DNA from: Asterella californica
Taxonomy: Eukaryota; Streptophyta; Marchantiopsida; Marchantiales; Aytoniaceae
Direction: 5' to 3'
Assembly (NCBI GenBank): GCA_036924285.1
Contig: JAYKYS010000002.1
Coordinates: 33,278,501 to 33,342,500, forward strand
DNA: 64,000 bases
In this document: positions 46,877 through 57,626 of the stretch, one piece after another
Position numbering within the stretch: position 1 is the stretch's first letter
Layout of the letters: every line of letters starts with the position of its first letter
Made by a program: the position numbers and the translations under genes
Notes under the pieces: model-generated
What the model was told of the DNA's origin: nothing
The model's input: only the letters and a program-made list of their open reading frames with translations
The model's database searches: none

Positions 46877-47170
46877 TAATCTGAATAGAGAAATTACCAT
46901 CTCCAACACCACAACAAGGATTACTCACAAACGGTCAAGCCAAACCCACTCTAAGCACGGAGAGAATCTGAGTTACACTCAACTAGACTATCCACCATAG
47001 CCTGGAGCTTGAAGGCTCAACTCAAAGAACTAAGGCCTCCAAGCCCTACCTGCGAAGTTTACTCCTACTGGGCTCTCCCATCAACTCGCCCTAACGGCAC
47101 TAACGGCCTTACCGGGATGCGCCACTTCGCACTCGGTCAACTTAGCCGAGGTGCCCAAACTGACGTGACA
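46877..47170 (-). repeat. 5' LTR core (module B) of the methyltransferase element
   Basis: 294 bp, matching 28397-28690 with about ten differences. Read on the minus strand it starts TGTCACGTCAG right at the 4-bp target duplication. Module A, present at the other end, is absent here. Confidence 0.75.
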
Positions 47171-47830
47171 TGGACAGTAAGAATCGAATCGAGGCTAGAG
47201 AGAGAGCTGGAACGATTCTGTGAGAATATGAAACATCGAGCTGAAGGAGTCTCTTGTAGATTCTCGGAAGCAGACATTGAAGGACGATTGAAGAAGAATC
47301 GGAGGTGCCGCTGATCGATTGAGGAAGCAGCAGGGCGTAGCTCAAAATTGATGATAGGAGCAATTCTGTGAGATCGCATTGGAGCTGAGGTGGAGCCGGA
47401 AGCGCGTAGAAGACTGAAGGCACTACGGGAAGCTGCCAGAAGACTGTTTGAGGTTCTTCCCATGTTCTTTCTCCTTCCCACCGCTTCTCGCCTCTGGTTT
47501 AGTGTTTTTCGTGCTTCCTCGCTTGTTTGCAGGAAGCCCATCGATCGCTTTCCCCATCCTGAAATTTCCCTCTATGAAATTGGGCGCAGAAGCGCTGCCC
47601 AATTTTTGACAGCCATCATATTGGAAGACATGTACTATAACAAAAGTGGTATCAAGATGACATGCTACATCTTGCATATCTAGAGGTGGCAGACCGGTAT
47701 CTCCCTTAATCATGGACTTTTGGTCTAAGCCTCCACCTGTCACTTTTATAGACCAGGAGTTACTTGGTGTAGCTATGGAGGGACTGTAAGCCTTGTGGGA
47801 TGGCTCTATAATTGTGACTCCTGTCGACAT
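47171..47830 (+). mobile_element. R2 repeat copy b, continued
   Basis: Collinear with 59250-59546 and then 61055-61205 of R2 copy d, joined without the solo LTR that splits copy d. After ~47660 it matches the complement of 50480-50640 (GTAGCTACGTCTTGCATATC-like). It shows what the empty site of the solo LTR looked like. Confidence 0.6.
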
Positions 47831-48656
47831 TGAACAGCCTGTACTATAACAGAAGTGGTATCAAAATGACTTCAAACACCTTGAAATTTTTAATAAGCAA
47901 GGGTTTAGCTTAGCAGGAGAATATGCTTGTTTGATAAGCAAGTTTTCTTATCAAGATCTTAGCTTAGCTGGAAAGGTGCTTAGCTGGGATGTTAGTTAAG
48001 AAAAGTGCCGTATCGTCCGATTAGAGATATTGTATCTTTTATCGCCAAGGAGAATCATCGATGCATACAGGAGGAAGAGAAAGATCGAAAGGATCAGAAT
48101 TTTTAAGTTTTGAAGTGTGAGAAGATTGCAGGAAAAGGAATAAATAATTGGGAGTTTAAATTTTATCTATTGTTGGTTTTGGAGGTAAATCTACCTTCTG
48201 GTGAATGTAAAATGATCTTATTGAGTAGAGATCGACTGTCTGACAAATCGATATCCGTGGAAGACAAGCTGGTTGGTTCTTGTCTTCTCATTCAATCTAT
48301 ATCATAGCAATTAGTCATAGTTAGAAGGCTCATCTTTCTTGAGAAAGACTCTTCTCTACAAAAGTGTTTATAGGGTTCCTTACAAACTACTCAGTCACAA
48401 TATAGCAGAAGACGAAGGTTGACTGTCAACAGGAGAAAATTACACATATAGACGAGAGACTCGCCGTTTAGGACCAGCAAGTATAGTTCTCGTATCTCCT
48501 TCCAACATGCATTGCGGCCTGAGCGACCACGTGACTACCACTACTGTACTGTGCAGGTCTCATGAGAAGACCAAAACTTGCAAGTTAACGAGTTAACGAG
48601 TTAACAGCCAATGAAACGACACAAACGAGGACCTTCAGTTTTCATCCATAACTTCG
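47831..48656. other. Retrotransposon debris
   Basis: Contains at 48206-48355 the 3' part of a G1-type LTR (TTGAGTAGAGATCGACTG..., ending CTCTACA). The rest is unassigned. Confidence 0.4.
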
Positions 48657-50640
48657 TGTAGTTACGCAGGATTTCTCCTTTTGCTCATTTAGTATACAAG
48701 ATATCGTTCCCACAGAGGATTTGCACAAGTATCGCTGCTCTAAGTTCTAAGATCTGTTTTAACACACAAAGACACGGGTTTTCATATCTCACCAACTGAT
48801 CTTCTGCTAGGTCCCCCTTGGACACGTACATGTAGCAGAGGAACGGAGTAAGATGTGCTCCTGCCGGGCTGCCCAAGTACACCAGTTCTGCCTGTACATA
48901 TGTGTGTAAGAAAGTGCCCGAGTTGAGTGAAAGTCCTTCCCAAACGGCTTCTAGGAATTCCACGTCCTGGTCTGCAAGATACCTCGTCTTCTGTGCTTTC
49001 CCCTTGGGAAAGAGATGGAGGAATAGCTTCGCCAAAAGACGCTTCCGCGGCTCTCGGTAAGCTTCTATCTTCCACACATTTCTTTCTTGTCTGTCCTCCA
49101 AGAAGAGGCAAGTTGTGCTCTCAGGCATGTGCCACTTCCCCGAGATCATGGGTATGATCTTTTTCTCTAACTCATACCCTCGGTTCTCTACTTCTGGCTT
49201 GTGGAAGGCCTTACGCCACCATTTTGTTGTCCAGGAAGATGGTCTTCTGCGAGCTACTCCTGCCTTCGTAGGTACAAGGTTACGAGGAGGTAATGTTGCC
49301 CAAACCTCCTCCAAAAGACCCTGGTCTGCGAGGTTCCAATCCCACAAGAAGAAGTCGAGACCCAACTCCTTGATGAAGGGTTTGGCCTCGGCCAACTCTG
49401 CTGCCGGTAACACCAACCCTCGGGGATGCATCGACATACTTCAAGCTTTGTTGCACTAAGCCACACCTTCCCAAGGGTCAGTCCTTCCCAAGTCCTCACA
49501 GTGTAGCTTCCACTCTCAGAAGACGAATCTAGTCTTCCAGAAGACAGCTATTCCGTCTTCCGGGATTCTAACAGTGCTTCCTAAGTAGCTCTCGTCTTCC
49601 GAGCTATATCTAAACAATCCTAACTAAGCAAGGCATCGCATGGATTACCAAGAAGACAAACCACCTTGCATTTCATCCTAACAAAAGATACAAGATATGC
49701 GAGAAGCTGAGTGTATGAAAAGTTCAGAAGATGGTCACGAGCTCCTGCGGTGACAGTGGTCTCCATAAAGACTCATGAGACAGCTTCCGATTCAATGACG
49801 TTCTCGAAAGACCTCCCGCAGCCAGGCTTCCCTTCACTGGTCTCACCTGTCTTCTGCTTCCAACACGCAATCTAACCTCACAACAGACACAAGACATTCA
49901 TACTCTGTTCTTCTGACTTCTCACCTCTCATACATACTCAGAAGAAGCTTGCTGCATGACGAGAAGACATGACCATCGACCATTCTCTCCAGATTCTGCC
50001 AGTAAGACTTCTCACAACTCTCTTCTATGTTCGGGAAGAAGAAGGAATAGACTGCTATGGGTCGGACAGAAGAGACCCGTAAAGGACCCTCACGTCTTCT
50101 CGCGCATTCTGCTAGCCTTTCCAATCTTCTAGTCTCTCTAGGAAGATGTGGATTTGAGAAGCTCAAAAGATCGGGAGGCACAGGCCTGATTCTCAACTTC
50201 TAGCTACTCGAAACAACAACCAACTCACCAAGTCACTCAGGTTCGTACCAAGCCTCTCTTAACACAAAAGCAAATCCAATCCAATCTTGATACGAATGAA
50301 ACACAGTCGTCTTCCGAAGACGTTCAGATATCCAGAAGCGTCTTCTGAAGATGTTCAGATCTTCCGAAGCGTCTTCTGTCCAAGGATTCAGGAGTAGAGG
50401 TGCGGTAGGGTAGGAAAATTGATAGCTGCGAGATCGAATTTGAGAATGAGAGACAGGGAAGCTCGATTACAGCTTGAGCTTCCACTGTCGATCGAAATCA
50501 TAGCTACGGAACCATCTCACCGGACTTACAGCCCTGGATAACTCTTGACTTATAATAGAAGTGACATGCAGAGGCTTAGACTAAGAACTCCAAAATTAAG
50601 AAGGATACCGATCTCTCCAATAGATATGCAAGACGTAGCT
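48657..50640 (-). mobile_element. R2 LTR-like repeat, inverted (copy c)
   Basis: Complement of R2: 48657-48785 matches 62385-62512 and 49920-50480 matches 61250-61660. The stretch between (48785-49920) does not match copy d and holds a 250-codon ORF. Copies c and d thus differ by a replaced internal block. Confidence 0.6.
48685..49437 (-). CDS. Unknown 250-aa protein within R2 copy c
   Basis: From ATG 49435-49437 (MSMHPRGLVLPAAELAEAKP). The body is well-behaved globular sequence: LGLDFFLWDWNLADQGLLEE, WRKAFHKPEVENRGYELEKK, KWHMPESTTCLFLEDRQERN, HLTPFLCYMYVSKGDL. The last ~35 codons read into the R2 terminus and are probably not native. I do not recognise the family; it has the feel of the plant-mobile or putative plant transposon proteins, but no diagnostic motif was found. 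It may be a captured gene exon or coding remnant. Confidence 0.5.
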   Translation of the reverse strand: MSMHPRGLVLPAAELAEAKPFIKELGLDFFLWDWNLADQGLLEEVWATLPPRNLVPTKAGVARRRPSSWTTKWWRKAFHKPEVENRGYELEKKIIPMISGKWHMPESTTCLFLEDRQERNVWKIEAYREPRKRLLAKLFLHLFPKGKAQKTRYLADQDVEFLEAVWEGLSLNSGTFLHTYVQAELVYLGSPAGAHLTPFLCYMYVSKGDLAEDQLVRYENPCLCVLKQILELRAAILVQILCGNDILYTK

Positions 50641-51776
50641 ACATATCCAACATAACCTTCCAACCGGGAGGTCAACATGTTTCAAGATCCTAGCTCCAGA
50701 CCTAGAAGTAAACCGTACTCCTTCAACTTCATCTTGACCAATTGTCCAGCCAATTGTCCTCAAACTAGTATCAACTGTGATAATGACATGTCTCTCACTT
50801 CCATAGTCTACTTTTTTCAACACATGCAAAGACCTCAAAGTCTCTTTGAATCTCTCCATAGCCTCATGATGCTACAATGTCCAAATAAACCTCTTATCTT
50901 TCCTCAATAATGCATATAAAGGTTATGCAATGTGTGCACAGTGAGGAATGGATAAGTGATAAAATAGACAAGCCTCCAAGAAACAACGAACCTTTGTGAT
51001 ATTTGTACAATCAACTATCTTGGCTATAATATCCACCTTCTATTGGTTTGATCTTGTCCCAAAAGCACCACAGAAGTGATCAACCACCATAATTTCTAGC
51101 ACACCAAACCTAGACTTAGCACCTGACAGGTAATCGCAACTCTACATCTCTGATATGATCCTCAACAAATTTTTTGCAACCATCTGTGACCATCGCATCA
51201 TCCTTATCTTCAACTGCACAACCTTTCATAAGAATGTTACCAAGAAAAGAGATGGTAATCTCATGTACAAACTCTCATAGCACTTTATGCATCATATTTT
51301 GCATATGTGCTACTGAATTCGTTGCCTCTTGAGAAAGAGTACGCATTCGCATCAATCCCAAAGACGTACACATGGTGGTCAAATCTCTAATCTCAACAGC
51401 AATTGGAACTAATCATAATCCGAAATACAGATCTTCAATTACATAAATAGCTCTCTCTGCAAATGCTTCAGCTACCTTGTCAACAATTGGATCTGTCTCA
51501 ACGTTACGGATGGTTAAGTTATTTGCATACTGTAAGTCTTGGATGAAGTGTAAAGCTCTTGATTTCTTGGATACAATGAACCATCTACTAGAGTATGAGC
51601 CTATAGATGACTCAAGGATCCCTTTATGTACTTTCTCTTTTAGTAACTCAATGAGCTTAGACAATAAAACACAAGGGATCAGAATCAAGTTCAAATCCCA
51701 AGCATGTGAGGAATTGTGGAGATAATCATAGGTGTTATTACCTTTGGGTTCCACAACCTATCTTTTCTCCTATGGA
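50596..51776 (-). pseudogene. Ty3/gypsy family G1 RT and RNase H fragment
   Basis: The minus strand starts at the junction 51776 with EKIGCG, then PKVITPMIISTIPHMLG, KLIELLKEKVHKGILESSIG, YSSRWFIVSKKSRALHFIQD and AEAFAERAIYVIEDL (RT), later the RNase H start VITVDTSLRTIGWTIG (near 50780). These align block by block with 23140-24200. The YxDD region is in a degraded frame. It abuts LINE DNA at 51776 and R2 copy c near 50600-50640. Confidence 0.8.
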
Positions 51777-51963
51777 GGGAGAAGACGATTTCAGAACAGA
51801 GCATGAACGAGCAGTGGAAATGCAGAAGAGAAGGGAGAAAGAAGGAGGAAAGAGGAACAATTCTGCTCAGGCAAGAACAACTTCTAGATCCAGGGGAAAT
51901 AACGTAAGTCCGGGAGGAACCAACCAGGCGGGGAGGAATAAACTTACATCCGGTTATAGATGA
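51777..51963 (+). pseudogene. LINE ORF1 C-terminal remnant
   Basis: About 61 codons in the ORF1 frame: Lys/Arg/Ser/Gly-rich tail ending NKLTSGYR and TGA (51961-51963). The stop overlaps the ORF2 start as ATGA (51960-51963), so ORF1 and ORF2 share four bases. Confidence 0.75.
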
Positions 51964-54900
51964 AGACACAACTCAGAGTGGCAACGTGGAATGTAAGAGG
52001 ATTAGGGCATCCTAATAGTCTGAGGAGAATAAAGAAGTGGTGGAATGCGGAGGTCAACCGGATATATTAATGATCCAAGAACTGAAGATAAAGGAAGAGA
52101 AGACAATGTTTTGGTTAAGCCAAGTAGCAAAGACTGAGAATATCATAGTAGATTACACAGCTGAAGGTAGGGCAGGGTCGGCGTTAGTCATCCACGACAG
52201 GTGGAAGTAACAAAGGGAGGAGTGAAAGGGGACGGCTCTGTAGCATGGACGCAGATACAAGCCACAGAAGGAGATTTCTATGCGGCATCCATATACGGGC
52301 CAAATGATAGAGGAAAAAGAGTTCTGTTATGGGATTGGCTCTGCAAATCTCTAGAAGAAGGAAAATGGATAATAGGCGGAGATTGGAATTCGGTGGAGAC
52401 CCCAGTAGACAGTGTAGGTAAAACAGCTATTCAACACGGGTCGGAACGAAGGAAGTGGCAACATCTCAAATTCATCTTGGATCTAGAAGATGGAATGGCC
52501 ATTTCATCATCGCAGAAGGGGCCGTACTTCACGAGACAACAACAAGTAGGAAGCAGACTAGACCAAGCCAGACTAGATAGAATCTACATATCACAAAGAG
52601 GAGAGTGGCTACAAGGAAGGCCAACAATAATACACGATGGAAAGCAAGTGCTATCCGATCACCTGCCAATACTGATGAAGTGGAGCAACAGCAGTAAGGA
52701 GCATGGAAGGAAGAGCACGTATTACAAGGTATCAGCAGAAGCACTCCAATCAAATCAAATATTGAGGGAGAGCAAGGAAGTATGGAAAGAAACAGGGGGG
52801 AAGGATCAAGATCCGAGAATCACTTGGGAACTGAAATGGTCAAGGACAAAGGCAACACTGAGAAAAGGAGAGCAAGGGATAAAGAAGGAAAGAGCACAGA
52901 GGATGCAGAGACTAGAGATACTCGAAAGGAAAAAAATAAGTCTGGCGAGGAGCAGGTGCAACATAGCAGACGAGGAACTTAAGGCATTGGAGCTGGAAAT
53001 AGGGGCATTAGAGCGAGGGAAGGCTGAATACTGGAGGAAAATGAGTAAACTAAGATGGATAAGAGAAGGAGAGGCCCCGTCGAAGTTCTTCTTCGCCATC
53101 ACCAAGGCAAAAAGAGTGAAAGAGTCGATCTCCGCTCTGAGAACAGAAGACGGAAACATGTTAATTGAAGGGAAGGACATCACGGAAGAAATTCACAAGT
53201 ACTACCAAAGACTGTTCACCAGAGATGAGAGCACAGAACATGCGCAGCTGCAGAGAGAGAAGACTCTGGCCCTGATAAAAAACAAAGCGAGCAGAGAAGA
53301 GAACGAAGCCTTAATGAGGAGACCAACTAAAGAGGAAGTAAGAGGAATAGTGGAGAGTCTGAAACAAGAAAAGACCCCAGGACTTGATGGGATGACGAGC
53401 GAAGCCATCCAAACGATGTGGACGGAAATGGAAGAAGACTTCATGGCGGTGATCCTTAAATACTGGGAAGAGCGAAGGATGACTTGGAAAATGGCTCAAG
53501 GGGTCATTAAGCTACTGCCCAAAGAAGGAGATCTAGAAGCATTGAAGAACTGGAGGCCGCTAACCATGCTATGCACAACATACAAAATAATCAGCAAACT
53601 GCTAGCAAATAGACTCAGGGAAGTCACACCGTCACTGGTAGACAAAAGGCAGAAGGGTTTTATAAAAGGCAGATACATCGCAAACAACCTCCTTGCTTTC
53701 AGCTTAGGGAAAGAATGGGCTGAGAAAAACGATCTACAATCCATGTTCATCAAGTTGGATTTTGAAAAGGCCTATGACAGAGTAAGTCACACGTACCTAT
53801 GGGGAACCATGAGGAGCATGAATATAGATGATAACTTCATTCAGTTAACCAAAGGGTTGGTTGAAGGGGCAACATCGAAAGTACATGTGAATGGCTACTT
53901 CACGGAGGACATAGCGCTACAAAGAGGGGTAAGACAGGGCTGTCCTTTGGCACCTCTCTTATTTGCCTTGGCCTCACAACCGTTAATGTGTTTACTGGAT
54001 GAAGCAGAAGAGAAAGGAGAACTGAAAGGGATCCCGCTAACGCAAAACAGAGACAAGACATTACTTCACCAGCTGTTTGCAGATGATACGGGAATCAGCC
54101 TTGAAGCCTCAGCGGAGAACTTCAGGAACTTGCAAAAGGTGATCGAAGTGTATGAGAAGGTATCAGGGGCAAAGCTGAACGTCATGAAATCGACGATTAT
54201 ACCGATAGCGATGGAAGAGGTTCCAGACTGGATGAACCAAACGGGGTGTCACATAGCCAGGAAGAACGAGACGGTGAGGTATCTGGGATACCCGATAGGC
54301 TGGCAGGTTACAGAAGACGACCAAGCTCAGTATGTTATGGAAAAGATGGGGAAGAAATTAAGGAACTGGGCTTATAGGATGCTACCACAGGCAGGGAAGA
54401 TAGTGGTGGACAAGCATGTTCTGAGATCAATACCAACGCACATTCTGACTTGCTTAACCTTCAAGAAACCGATGATTGAAGCCATGGAAGGGTTATGCCA
54501 AAGATTTGTCTGGGGAGTTAACAAGGAAGGACAAGACAAAGTACCGATGATAGCATGGGAAGAATTTAAAAAGAAAAGGCGAGAAGGAGGAGCGGGGCTA
54601 ATAGCCTTCGACACACAACAAAAAGTTTTCAAAGCTAAACACTGCATCAGGTTTATCAGGGATGAAGCGGAGGACTGGATTCAAGTGGCTAAGAGACTAA
54701 CAGAAACAAACAAAAGTGCTGGAAGATGGAGAAAGGAAAGAGCAGAATGGACAGCGCAGGAAACATGACTGTTAACTACCCCACCCAAGGTGGCACGGGC
54801 AGGGGTGTACAACTCTCTCCGCAACTTGTGGTGTGAAATTAAGGGCCACCTTCAGCAAGACATCGCCAACAGAGTTCTTGGAAACAACATCACGGTACTA

Positions 54901-55977
54901 CAGTGTACGCTAATGGAAGAAAAGGCAGGGAGAATGACCCAGGAGATGGCAGAGAAAGTAAGGAAGCTGGCAAAAGAGAGCAAGGAAACCTCTATCGCTA
55001 TGTTCAGGGACTGGTGTAACAGACAAGCGACAAGATGGGAAGAAGGCTCAGAAGAAGAAAAGGCGGTGAATGAATGGGCAAAAAAGATTAGAGTCGAGGG
55101 ACTGCACAGACACATTCATGAAGGGGAAGGATGGTTCTGAAAAGTCAAACAGAATAAGAGAGTAGACGGGTGGGAAGTGACTACTCAAGACTTGAGGAAC
55201 ATGATAGAAGGAGATCACATACAGCAGACAAGACTAAACAATAAATGGGGGAGAGAAGACTCGACTATAGTCTGGAGGAAAAGGTGGAGGAAAATATGGG
55301 CAGCCCAGACACCTACGAGGGAAAAGACATGGATCTGGAAGGTAATGCAGCAAGGCTTCCCAACGGCTCAGAGAATGGCAAGAATGCAGAAAGGGAACGG
55401 AATGTGCGCTAGATGTAACAGGGAAGCAGAAACATTTATGCACTGCTTCTGGGAGTGTAACAAAGCGCAACAGAAGTGGCAGCAGTGGTTCACGATTACC
55501 CAAGGTATGTACAACAGGGAAAGACAGCCGAGCACACTCATAGAAGCCATCGATGAAGCTAACGAGGGAAGAAGAGCCATCAAACAGATAGGACTGACGG
55601 AAATCCTTACTCAAATCTGGTTAGAACGCAATGCAAAAGTTTTCAAAAGACAGGAAAGGGACATACCGATGATAGTAACGATCTCCAACATTGAAAGGAA
55701 GGTCTCGGCACTTACCAGGGAGGGAGATCATGAATTGAAGCTGAAGGCGCAGAAGAAAAGAGAACAGGAGGCGAAGGAACTTGGCATTTTACGGACCAGA
55801 TGCAGTAGCCCCTTCTATCGGCAACGCCTAGAAAGAATCAGAGCGAACGGGCAGGAACCTGCGAGAGGCGAAGAATCGGCGGAGAGAAGTCCCCCTACCG
55901 AGAATGCTGAGAGGCAAGAAGCCACCAACCGTAACAGCCAACATGTCAGAAGGGAGATGGAAAGCGAAGATCCATAA
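51960..55977 (+). pseudogene. LINE ORF2: endonuclease, reverse transcriptase, zf-RVT
   Basis: The start ATG 51960 gives QLRVATWNVRGLGHP, the N-terminus of an AP-type endonuclease. Two frameshifts follow (near 52050 and 52198), after which one frame runs to the TAA at 55975-55977 with two in-frame TGA codons (54766-54768, 55138-55140). Endonuclease motifs: QPDILMIQEL, IIGGDWNSVE, VLSDHLPI. RT: NWRPLTMLCTTYKIISK, KLDFEKAYDRVSH, RGVRQGCPLAPLLF, LFADDTGISLE (catalytic FADD). Near the end a zf-RVT finger (CARCNREAETFMHCFWEC) follows KTWIWKVMQQGFP. The enzyme nicks the target and primes reverse transcription there. This copy is inactive, but all catalytic residues are readable. Confidence 0.93.
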
Positions 55978-56636
55978 GTACTGATTACTCGTTGATGGAA
56001 AAACGCGCAAGCACGGAGAGGAGAAAAATTGCAAATAAGGAAAGCCATGACATGCGGGTTCGAAATCCCGATTTGAGCAGCGAGACCACTGCTGTGTGGG
56101 ATACTGTTCGTAACAGAAAGGAGCGCAGACAGCAGGCCCCTGATCGTGATGACAAGCAGAAAGAGAACGATGATCGGCAAAACAACAAAGCAGGTTACAG
56201 CAGGAATAGGAAGATCGAGAAGAAATTGCAGATTAGTGACGAGGACAACATCGAGAGCAAGCACGCGAAGAAGAGCGCGCGTAGAAAGTGGAATGTCAAA
56301 AGACAGGATGGCGCGGGTTACAAGTGTCAATGGAGCGGTAGCAAACGCAGCAGCTGCCGCGTGACGAGCGAGGAGAGACATGGCAACGGTAGCAAGTTCA
56401 AGAAAGTGACGAGAGGTCACGATAATATTAAAGTGGAGGGTAGAAGAAGAAAAGCTAGTGAGAGTAGAAAGAGAGTGTTAAAGAGTAGAAGCGTTAACGA
56501 GGCGACTGAGGTTGGTAGCCTCGAACACACTTGTACCAACCAGCCTAATTGGCTGAGTCACGAGGGGAGCAGGGTGGTTGCCCCCTTCCACCCTCGGTTA
56601 AGTAAACATTCCCGGCACCGTCCGGTTTCCTAAAAA
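55978..56636 (+). other. LINE 3' region
   Basis: Between ORF2 stop and the A-rich tail. An open but Arg/Lys-rich frame (55992-56633) has no domain, and I regard it as 3' UTR. The end reads GGCACCGTCCGGTTTCC before the tail. Confidence 0.55.
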
Positions 56637-56739
56637 ATTTTATTAAATAATAAAAAATAAAAAATAAAAAATAAAAAATAAAAAATAAATAAAATAAAAT
56701 AAAAAATAAAATAAAAAATAAAATAAAATAAAATAAAAA
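56637..56739 (+). repeat. LINE A-rich tail (AAAAATA units)
   Basis: Simple repeat of AAAAATA and AAAATA words, the usual 3' terminus of a LINE. Confidence 0.85.
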
Positions 56740-56757
56740 ACATATAATGAGATCGCA
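56740..56757. repeat. LINE target-site duplication, 3' side
   Basis: ACATATAATGAGATCGCA, 17 of 18 bases identical to the complement of 15724-15741. Confidence 0.85.
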
Positions 56758-57626
56758 GCGAAAACGATCGCACGAAATATCACCCTGCGAGTATTAATGG
56801 TTATTTTTCTATCATTTTTTATTCATTTTATAAATTTTCAGTTAATATTCACTCTTAATACTTGATTGCACCATTGACTGATAATAACAGGTTTAGTGCC
56901 ATGAACATTGCCACAGATACATCATCATACACACATACATCATACAAGTGAAAACATCTCATAAGCAGATAATAAGAGGTAAAGACACTCTCAATTAACT
57001 TCTGTTGCAAATACATGGCTTGCTCCCCACATGTAAGTCTTCCTTTCAGATTTTGTGGTCTTTTGATCTTCTCAACCTGCTATGGTAGGTGTTAGGTGCA
57101 ATAAAGTAATGCAATGTTCAAAAGCAAGCCCGCAGCTGTGGCACAGTTTCGATAATTACTTCTGGGTTTATACGTGCGAATTGATTAATGATGGGGTCCA
57201 GATTCATGATCGATCGAATCACTTGTAATCGGGTTCCCCACTCATTACCGCAGTCACCGAGCCTCGAACTGCAATCATGGTCACGGTCTGAACTGCAGTC
57301 ACGGTCACAGTTTTGAACTGTAGTCACAATCAAGATTCTCACTGCAAGGTTCTCTCCGTCCGTCCGTTGCAAGTCCGTTGTCTGAGATTCCTTCGTCCAT
57401 AATTCGCCGCGTCTTGTACTAGGACGGTGGCATTGAAGACGCATGGAGGTGCCATGTTACCCTTACAGTTAGAGGCGGCGTGAAGAGAATTTCGTGTCCT
57501 CATGACTGAATTTTGCAGAAATTTCCTCACGACTGAATCGTGGTCGAATTCCTCTTGGTGACAGAAAGTCTGATAGACCTGAGTCCACTTTGTGCTTGTA
57601 GTGGTGTCTGCTTTTGAGTGCTTATC
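56758..57626. other. Unassigned DNA, former LINE target flank
   Basis: No gene recognised; contains a short repeat of (T)CACGGTC/GAACTG(C/T)AGTCAC words at 57255-57330. Confidence 0.35.

Larger units (their letters stand above)
28290..47170 (-). mobile_element. Ty3/gypsy element with DNA methyltransferase and PHD finger
   Basis: A minus-strand LTR retrotransposon bounded by 4-bp duplications TGGA (28286-28289 and 47171-47174). Across this boundary the flanking R2 sequence is continuous with R2 copy d. Coding order: Gag, two CCHC knuckles, aspartic protease, C5-cytosine methyltransferase, RT, RNase H, integrase (HHCC, DDE), SH3-like C-terminus, PHD finger. It is interrupted at 29861-38819 by another gypsy element. 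Without that insert it is ~9.9 kb. In-frame TAG/TGA codons and one frameshift make this copy defective, but every domain is readable. Confidence 0.93.
51777..56739 (+). mobile_element. LINE retrotransposon, 3' half (ORF1 end, ORF2, tail)
   Basis: Starts inside ORF1 (GEDDFRTEHERAVEM) at exactly the region where the other LINE half stops (GEDEMEN at ~13578). ORF2 follows, then ~650 bp of 3' sequence and an A-rich tail of AAAAATA units (56637-56739). The tail is followed by an 18-bp duplication matching the 5' flank of the half at 13578-15723. Confidence 0.9.

Noticed and set aside
47653..47665. Primer-binding site of a further LTR element (TGGTATCA)
   Set aside because: It lies inside sequence shared by R2 copies b and c, is separated from an LTR-like end by four bases and recurs 200 bp later; no coding region follows.
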